Source of the DNA: Mikania micrantha
Taxonomy: Eukaryota > Streptophyta > Magnoliopsida > Asterales > Asteraceae
Assembly: GCA_009363875.1 (NCBI GenBank)
Contig: CM018696.1
Coordinates: 16,629,475 to 16,693,474 of the forward strand
Direction of reading: 5' to 3'
Length of the DNA stretch: 64,000 nucleotides
A program made the position numbers and the translations under genes. This document shows positions 58,200 to 64,000 of the stretch, piece by piece. Within the stretch, counting starts at the first letter, position 1. Every line of letters begins with the position of its first letter. The notes under the pieces are model-generated. The model was given only the letters and a program-made list of their open reading frames with translations. It had not been told where the DNA came from and made no database searches.

Positions 58200-58762
58200 A
58201 TTTTATCTTTGTTGTATGAAAGACGAACAGAAGAAATTTCAGAACAGAGAATGACGAATTGATTCGTATAAAACGTGATTATCTTAGAGTTGTGATAAGA
58301 ATCACTCTCAGATAAAATCGATTTGTGGCACAATCAAATCGTTGTTATCGTATAAAACTAAGATTGCAGAGAAAGAATATGAAAAAGATGAGAGAGAGGC
58401 GGTGCCCTGGAATTTTCACGCTGATAATGAAAACGACCGAGCATATCTAGATATATATTCTTCTTTTGGAAACTTTCGTTTTCACTTAAAAGAACAAACT
58501 GGCTGGATCTTCTAATTAATATATGGCTAAATCAATTATCCATACAACATAATTGTTACAAGCCCAATTTTGCTATTAATATTTAATAATAACATTATTC
58601 AATAATAATAATATTATTATTATACCAAATCCATATATAAAAATATTAGTTTAAACGAATCCATCTCCATCTTCAAATTCGTTAATAGCCAACATTGTTC
58701 ACTCGATCAAAATTAATTCAATATTTCAAAATCTATATTGATAATTAATAAAATTACCAACA
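58200..58762 (-). repeat. 5' LTR of the copia array
   Basis: It starts TGTTGGTAATTTTATTAATT at 58762 and differs from the middle LTR at only a few percent of positions. The inner boundary is uncertain. Confidence 0.7.
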
Positions 58763-59339
58763 GCCCCTATATGCTTCGTCTATGTGGAAAACTACATGTG
58801 GGATGCTCACTCGCTAGGGTTGGTGACTTCATGAACCAGTATTGTCTTGCCTGGCAGTCCTCTACGAGTCCAAGCTCAGTTTAAGAGAAGCCAACCTTGA
58901 AGGCTTCAATCTCACGGTTTTACAAACTTGTGCTCTCACACTCTCACTTACTCATTTGCACTCAATGTTTTTTTTACTTTTCGCACTCAGATTATATGTT
59001 TCTTTCATTAGAAAATAATGTGTATCCAACAAAGTTAGACTTGCCCATTTCTCCTTGAAAATAATAAGGCAGATTCGGTCTACATACGGAGAAAAAACAT
59101 AAAATGAGGGTTAGCCCCATGAAATTGATTAGAACAATGTATGTGTTAGAGTGACTAGACTCATGTATATGTTGGTTATATACGCAAGTGAAGTAGTATT
59201 GTTAAGTATGATTGAGCACTCAAATTATTATTAAATGCTTTAATATATTCACGTCTAAAATATTTTTGGGTTTATTGATTGTCTAAAAAGATTTTTAAGT
59301 CATCATGATTGTCTAAAAATATTTTTGGGTTTATTGATT
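58763..59339. other. Gene-free stretch with a short tandem repeat
   Basis: GTCTAAAAATATTTTTGGGT plus TTATTGATT recurs three to four times at 59250-59340; the rest shows no feature. Confidence 0.5.
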
Positions 59340-59747
59340 GTCTAAAGTAGGGTTGTTAACGAGCCTAACAGAACCAAACCGAACAGGTGTATGCTCGTGC
59401 TTGGCTCGTTTACAAACCGAGCGGCTCGGCTTGGTTCGGATTTGCAAAATCGAGCCAAATGTTGTGCTCGTTCCTTGGCTTGTTTTAAAATCGAACGGCT
59501 CAGCTTGATTCACTTTGGCTTGGTTTTAAAATAAAATTTAATGCAATTTTTTTAAAAATATTTGTATCAATTTCAAACTTAATAATTAAAAAACAATAAG
59601 TTCAACTACATATAAATGTTCATAAATTAGAATTATTGTCATAATTCTAAAGCATAAAAAATTAAAATTTATAATAGTTCATTAAAGTCATTATTTATTA
59701 GTTCGAATATACCAACATCATCATTCATTTTTAAGAACTTGTATGAC

Positions 59748-59786
<39 letters not shown>

Positions 59787-60182
59787 GAGGTTCCATAGAA
59801 AACCTTCATATTTGAGAAAACTTAGAAAACTAATCACAATTGTTATTGATCAATTTCGTTTTTCGTTTTTTATTTTACATTTTGTTTTATTATAAGGTTA
59901 AATTTGTTAACAAAAAGAAAAAAAGAAAAAAAATATATGTAATTCATGTTATTACATACATGTAACTCATTGATTACATATATGTAACTTGTAAACTACA
60001 TTTTCAAGTTACATATATGTAACTTTATAGATTACCTTGGCTAGCTCGTTTAGAAACCGAATGGAGCGTGCTCGGCTCGTTTAAAAATGAGCGAAATTCA
60101 AGCGAGCTTTTTTCGAGGTTTTTACGAGCGAGTAACGATTGAGCTTCAAGAGACGGGCATATAGGACAGCCCTAGTCTGAAG
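59340..60182. mobile_element. Non-autonomous hAT element with 8-bp target duplication
   Basis: Termini TAGGGTTGTTAACGAGCC (59348) and GACAGCCCTA (ending 60174) are of the hAT type. Flanks GTCTAAAG (59340-59347) and GTCTGAAG (60175-60182) match at seven of eight bases. Subterminal regions are rich in GCTCGTT/ACGAGC words on both sides. The interior is AT-rich, with a long (TA)n run and a nested repeat-like stretch beginning GGGAGGTTCCATAGAAAA near 59784. No transposase. Confidence 0.88.
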
Positions 60183-60700
60183 ACATCGTATTCCAGCCCA
60201 TGATTTCCTTAAAACAAAAAAGAAAATACAAACTTAAAAAATATTTTCAAAGCTACCATGGCTTCATATTTAACGGATGAGCAGTCCAGTTTAAAATCTT
60301 CTCTTCACAACGTTGCTCTTGCGCCTCTAAAAGATTATAAAAAAGAGCATTTTTTTTAAATCAATACATAAAGAAAAAAAGATGCAAAACCGATGAGCAA
60401 GTTAGAAATTGGAAGATGGGTGGGTCAGGCATTTTGGGTGATGGGTGAATGGATAACACATGATTAGGAAAATGAAACAAAGAAAAGTTGCCTGACAAAA
60501 AAAGAAAACTTAAAACCAACTAGTTCAAACCCAATGTTGAATCATATAAAACCAAATAAGCAAAATTTAATCTAGAAAGAAAACATATAAATTCAATTTT
60601 GAACCAAGCATATATCATTTAATCAACTAATAAAACACAAAAATCATTGCCAACAAAAGCTTAGAAACTACACAATTCTTAATTTTTATTATATAGTATA
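60183..60700. other. Gene-free stretch
   Basis: Ordinary AT-rich sequence with no supported frame or repeat. The copia LTR at the right may begin anywhere from about 60700. Confidence 0.4.
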
Positions 60701-61146
60701 TAGATAGAAAAGTCATAACATGATAAAAGTGTTGGATTCGATTCCTTTGATTCAGAATTAAACATGAACACGAAAACAGTTTTAATATGAGATTAGATGA
60801 AACCTGTGAATCCAGCGAATGTGTTGTTGATTCCTAACATCCTTCCTGAGACGAATTTGACCGGGTTCCCGTTTAGGGTGTACGATTAGGCTGGATTAGG
60901 AGAGCTCGGTGAGAGATCATGAATTCTCCTTATTGTGATGACAAGATGGTTGTGATGTTAAGTAACCTAATTATGAGCCATTTATCTCTTATTTATATGT
61001 ACACCCAAGGGTAAACCCTAATTAGGACATTAAAGGTTATTACATCCATCAAGTAATCACCTATCTAAATGGGTATTTAAATAATTGATCAATTAGATAA
61101 ATAAACATGAGGGCCATAAATTAAATTTAATTATTTATTTCCAACA

Positions 61147-61157
61147 TTCTCCCACTT
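61147..61157 (-). other. Polypurine tract of the right-hand copia element
   Basis: AAGTGGGAGAA on the minus strand directly precedes the LTR start TGTTGGAAATAAA. Confidence 0.75.
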
Positions 61158-61399
61158 GGCCAAGTGATTATTTATTATGAGCATTAAATAAGTATACAGA
61201 TTGATAATACTCATTTTAGTTCTAAATTGTATTCATAGCAGAGAAATACAGTCATTGAATCAGTTATGCAATTCAAGACCCCCATTAATCATACTACAAT
61301 ACAAATTTAAAACTTAAGTTAGGATGAATTAATTAACAAGTAAGCCCTTTAATGAATGATTTGTGTTATTAGTGTCTATATGTCACTAGGCATGCATAA

Positions 61400-64000
61400 A
61401 CATATACTTAGAGACAAACAAATCAAATAAGTGAGGAAATTTCATTAATCATAAGTAAGTACATTATGCAATAAGATCTTTACATAAGCCCATCTTCGAA
61501 ACATGTTCTTCGAATATCTTAGGAGGGAGACATTTAGTCATTAGATCCGCATCATAACTTTAGTACTTATATACTCAATACGAAGGTTATTTTCCTCAAC
61601 TCGCTCGCGAACGAACAAGTACTTTGTATCAAGATATAAACCAATACCGGTCGAACTTTTACTGTTCGAGAAGTTAACGGCTTCTGAGTTATCACAGTAA
61701 AGCTTCAATGGTCTAGAGATAGAGTTAACGACTTTAAGTCCAGCGATAAGGTTTCTCAACAACATTCCATGACAGGTTGCATTGTACACTGCAACATATT
61801 CAGTCATCATAGTTGAGGTTGTTGTCAGCTGCTGTTTATGACTCTTCCATGAGGTCGGTCAGCCTGCTAACATAAAGATGTACCCCGAAGTGGATTTCTT
61901 GTCATCTTTGCATTTAGCAAAGTCAGAATCAGAGTAACCAACCACTTCCAAATTATCACTTCTTCTATAAGTCAGCTTGAAGTCCTTTGTCCCTTGAAGA
62001 TATCTAAGTACTTTCTTAGCTGCTTTCCTGTGATCAAGGCCAGGAATAGTTTCATAACGGCCAAGCATTCCAGCAATGTAAACAATATCAGGACGAGTAC
62101 AGATTGTAGCATACATAAGGCTCCCGACTACTAATGCATAAAGTATCATTCTCATTTGCACCTTTTCAGCTTCAGTCTTCTGACACTGAAAAGAACCAAA
62201 GACATCTCCTGTAACTACTGGAGCTACAAAGGGAGAGCAGCTTTGCACCTTGTAGCGTGTGAGGACCCGTTCAATGTAAGCCTTCTGAGATAAACCCAAA
62301 ATTCCATTGACCTTATCTCGGTGTATTTCGATGCCAATAACGTAAGAGGCCTCTCCGAGATCATTCATGTCGAAATTATGTGAAAGTAAGCGCTTCAACT
62401 CATGCAACATACCCTAGCTATTACTTGCCAGAAGAATGTCATCGACATAAAGCACAAATATAGTAAAGTTGCTCCCACTTCTTCATCACTTCATCAAACT
62501 TTAGATAACATTGACGTGATGCTTGCTTCAACCCGTATATGTATTTCTTTAGCTTGCAGACTAAATGCTCTTGACCTTCAGGCATGAAGCCCTCAGGCTG
62601 TTTCATGAACACGTCTTCATAAAGTCGTTTAGGAAAGCAATTTTGACATCCATCTGATGCAGCTCTAAATCAAAATGAGCTACGAGGGCCATCACGATCC
62701 TTAAGGAATATTTCCAAGATACAGGAGAGAAGGTCTCTTGATACACAATTCCCTCTTTCTGAGTGAAACCTTTTGCAACCAATCTTGCTTTGAAGCGTTC
62801 AATGTTCCCATTCGGATCCAGTTTTGTTTTGAACACACATTTACATCCTACTAGTTTTACTCCGTTGGGTAGTTCTACCAAATCACAAACATCGTTCTTC
62901 TTCATGGAATCAAGCTCATCAGTCATAGCTTTCTTCCATTTAGAAGACTGATCACTAGTAATGGCTTCATGATAAGAGGTATGATCTAGAAAACTTTCTG
63001 GCATCCATTTCAGCTTCAGTCAGGTAGGTTACATAATCATCAAATTTAGTAGGCACTTTAGGCCTAGATGACCTCCTGAGTTGATTAGCGGGTTCAGCAT
63101 GGCTGGTATTGCTTTGATGTTGATCAGTTGAGGTGCCTTCATTCTCGGTAACATTTGGAGTCACAGTAAGCCCTGATTGTGTCAGAGTTGGTGCAGTGAA
63201 GTTCGGAGTAGCATGGTGTACAAGAGGAGTAATCGGAGGTAAGTTAGTTGACGAGTGTCTCCCCCGCGTCTTGTACTTCTTGCAAATTAGAATCAGGATT
63301 TTCGTTGCTCCCACTGACCTTAGAATCCTCAAGGAAATGAGCATGCTTTGTTTATACAATTCGAGTGACATGAGAAGGACAATAATATCTTTAACCCTTT
63401 GAGTGATCGAGATACCCGATGAAGTAACATGTGACAGTTTCATGTCAAGCTTCTTTAAGAAGAGATTATAGAGTTTAGCTTCGGCAAGACAACCCCATAC
63501 TTTTGTATATCTAAGACTTGGTTTCCTTCCTGTCCAAAGTTCATAAGGAATTTTAGGGACTGATTTCGAAGGAACTCTATTGAGTATATGAACTGATGTC
63601 TTTAAGGCCTCGGTCCAGAGGAATGAGGGTAAATTCGAGTTGGCTAACATACTGTGCACCATGTTCATTAGGGTTCTATTTCTCCTTTCATCAACTCCAT
63701 TTTGTTTAGGAGTATCGGGCATGGTGTACTGGTTCACAATCCCCTGGCCTTTACAAAACTCATAAAATGGACTAGGAGCCTGACCCACATCAGTATGTCT
63801 ACCATAATATTCACCCTCTGTCTGATCTCACAACTTTTATTTTAAGATTTAGTTGATTTTAAACTTCAGTTTTATAATCTTTAAAAGTTGTAAGTGATTC
63901 AGATTTGTCCTTAATGAGATACAAAAACATGTAACGAGAATAATCATCAATAAAAGAGATAAAAGAAGTATGTCCAGTTATTCCAGCAATGGTGTAAGGG
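61400..64000 (-). pseudogene. copia pol: integrase, RT, RNase H (broken, 5' end outside window)
   Basis: Integrase (FIDDYSRYMFLYLIKDKSE near 63935, PKQNGVDERRNRTLMNMVHS near 63715, PYELWTGRKPS near 63530), then RT (FKTKLDPNGNIERFKARLVA near 62820, YVDD active site at about 62440 out of the main frames, LGEASYVIGIEIHRDK near 62355) and RNase H (GYSDSDFAKCKDDKKSTSGY near 61930, TEYVAVYNATCHGMLLRNLI near 61800, DTKYLFVRERVEENNLRIEY). A stop just before MLHELKRLL (about 62412) and several frameshifts break it. Confidence 0.85.

Larger units (their letters stand above)
51925..58762 (-). mobile_element. Ty1/copia tandem array: LTR - internal - LTR - truncated internal
   Basis: Reading on the minus strand: LTR (from 58762), gag and pol (58175 to about 53880), polypurine tract (53373-53358), LTR (from 53357), then a second 5' gag region (52768 to 51925) that stops abruptly. 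The region 51925-53357 repeats 57310-58762 almost base for base. The arrangement fits unequal recombination or a nested pair sharing the middle LTR. Frameshifts and stops occur throughout pol. Confidence 0.88.
60800..64000 (-). mobile_element. Ty1/copia element, 3' part, running off the window
   Basis: On the minus strand the integrase core is open at the window edge, followed by RT, RNase H, a polypurine tract (AAGTGGGAGAA, 61157-61147) and an LTR starting TGTTGGAAATAAATAATT at 61146. The LTR has an ATATAAATA box near 60995; its far end is not defined. This family differs from the 51925-58762 array. Confidence 0.85.

Overview
This is a plant nuclear window, from a eudicot and possibly a member of the Asteraceae (the family is an inference from the style of the LTR and Ulp1-type repeats). 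The signs are spliced genes with GT/AG introns, an Au-type SINE, Ty1/copia and Ty3/gypsy elements with plant-type primer-binding and polypurine sites, hAT and Mutator-like DNA transposons, and a fossil plant pararetrovirus. Only three loci look like intact host genes: a PWWP-domain chromatin protein (322-3789, +), an IQD calmodulin-binding protein in five coding exons (16129-20984, -), and one nuclear tRNA with anticodon UAU (22092-22164, -). Most of the rest is transposon-derived and decayed.

Layout. 1-4000: PWWP gene and its 3' end. 4400-5860: a tRNA-derived SINE and an 0.8-kb foldback element with telomere-like filler. 6094-12498: a Ty3/gypsy element with a cut-down 5' LTR, a broken gag-pol and a full 3' LTR. 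12499-15590: mostly unrecognised sequence plus an LTR fragment. 15594-15870: a GC-rich foldback. 16129-21940: the IQD gene; its 2.8-kb third coding intron holds a copia fossil that itself contains an Au-type SINE. 22092-22164: tRNA. 22441-22920: a tandemly duplicated SINE-like unit. 23185-25673: an AT-rich endogenous pararetrovirus fragment (movement and coat protein regions), cut at 25674 by the LTR of a minus-strand gypsy element (25674-30316) whose LTR carries a 622-bp hAT element with a perfect 8-bp target duplication. 30317-33812: another large minus-strand LTR.

35091-41950 is the most distinctive block. A FAR1/MULE transposase gene (+) and a Ulp1-like cysteine protease gene (-) face each other tail to tail across a spacer full of TGCATTAATGCA-like repeats. 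This is the layout expected of a Ulp1-carrying Mutator-like element (Kaonashi type). Both are broken: the transposase has a stop inside its SWIM zinc finger, and the protease has stops, frameshifts and a Phe where the catalytic Cys should be.

42429-47480 is a cluster of palindromic/foldback elements and minisatellites. 47485-49603 is a solo LTR with a perfect 5-bp target duplication; 49705-51475 is a second solo LTR. 51925-58762 is a minus-strand copia array of the form LTR-internal-LTR-truncated internal. 59348-60174 is a hAT element with an 8-bp target duplication. 60800-64000 is the 3' part of a further minus-strand copia element that runs off the window end.

The transposable elements do not act together with the host genes as a pathway. 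They mark a nested, methylation-decayed repeat landscape (most premature stops are TGA) around a few single-copy genes.
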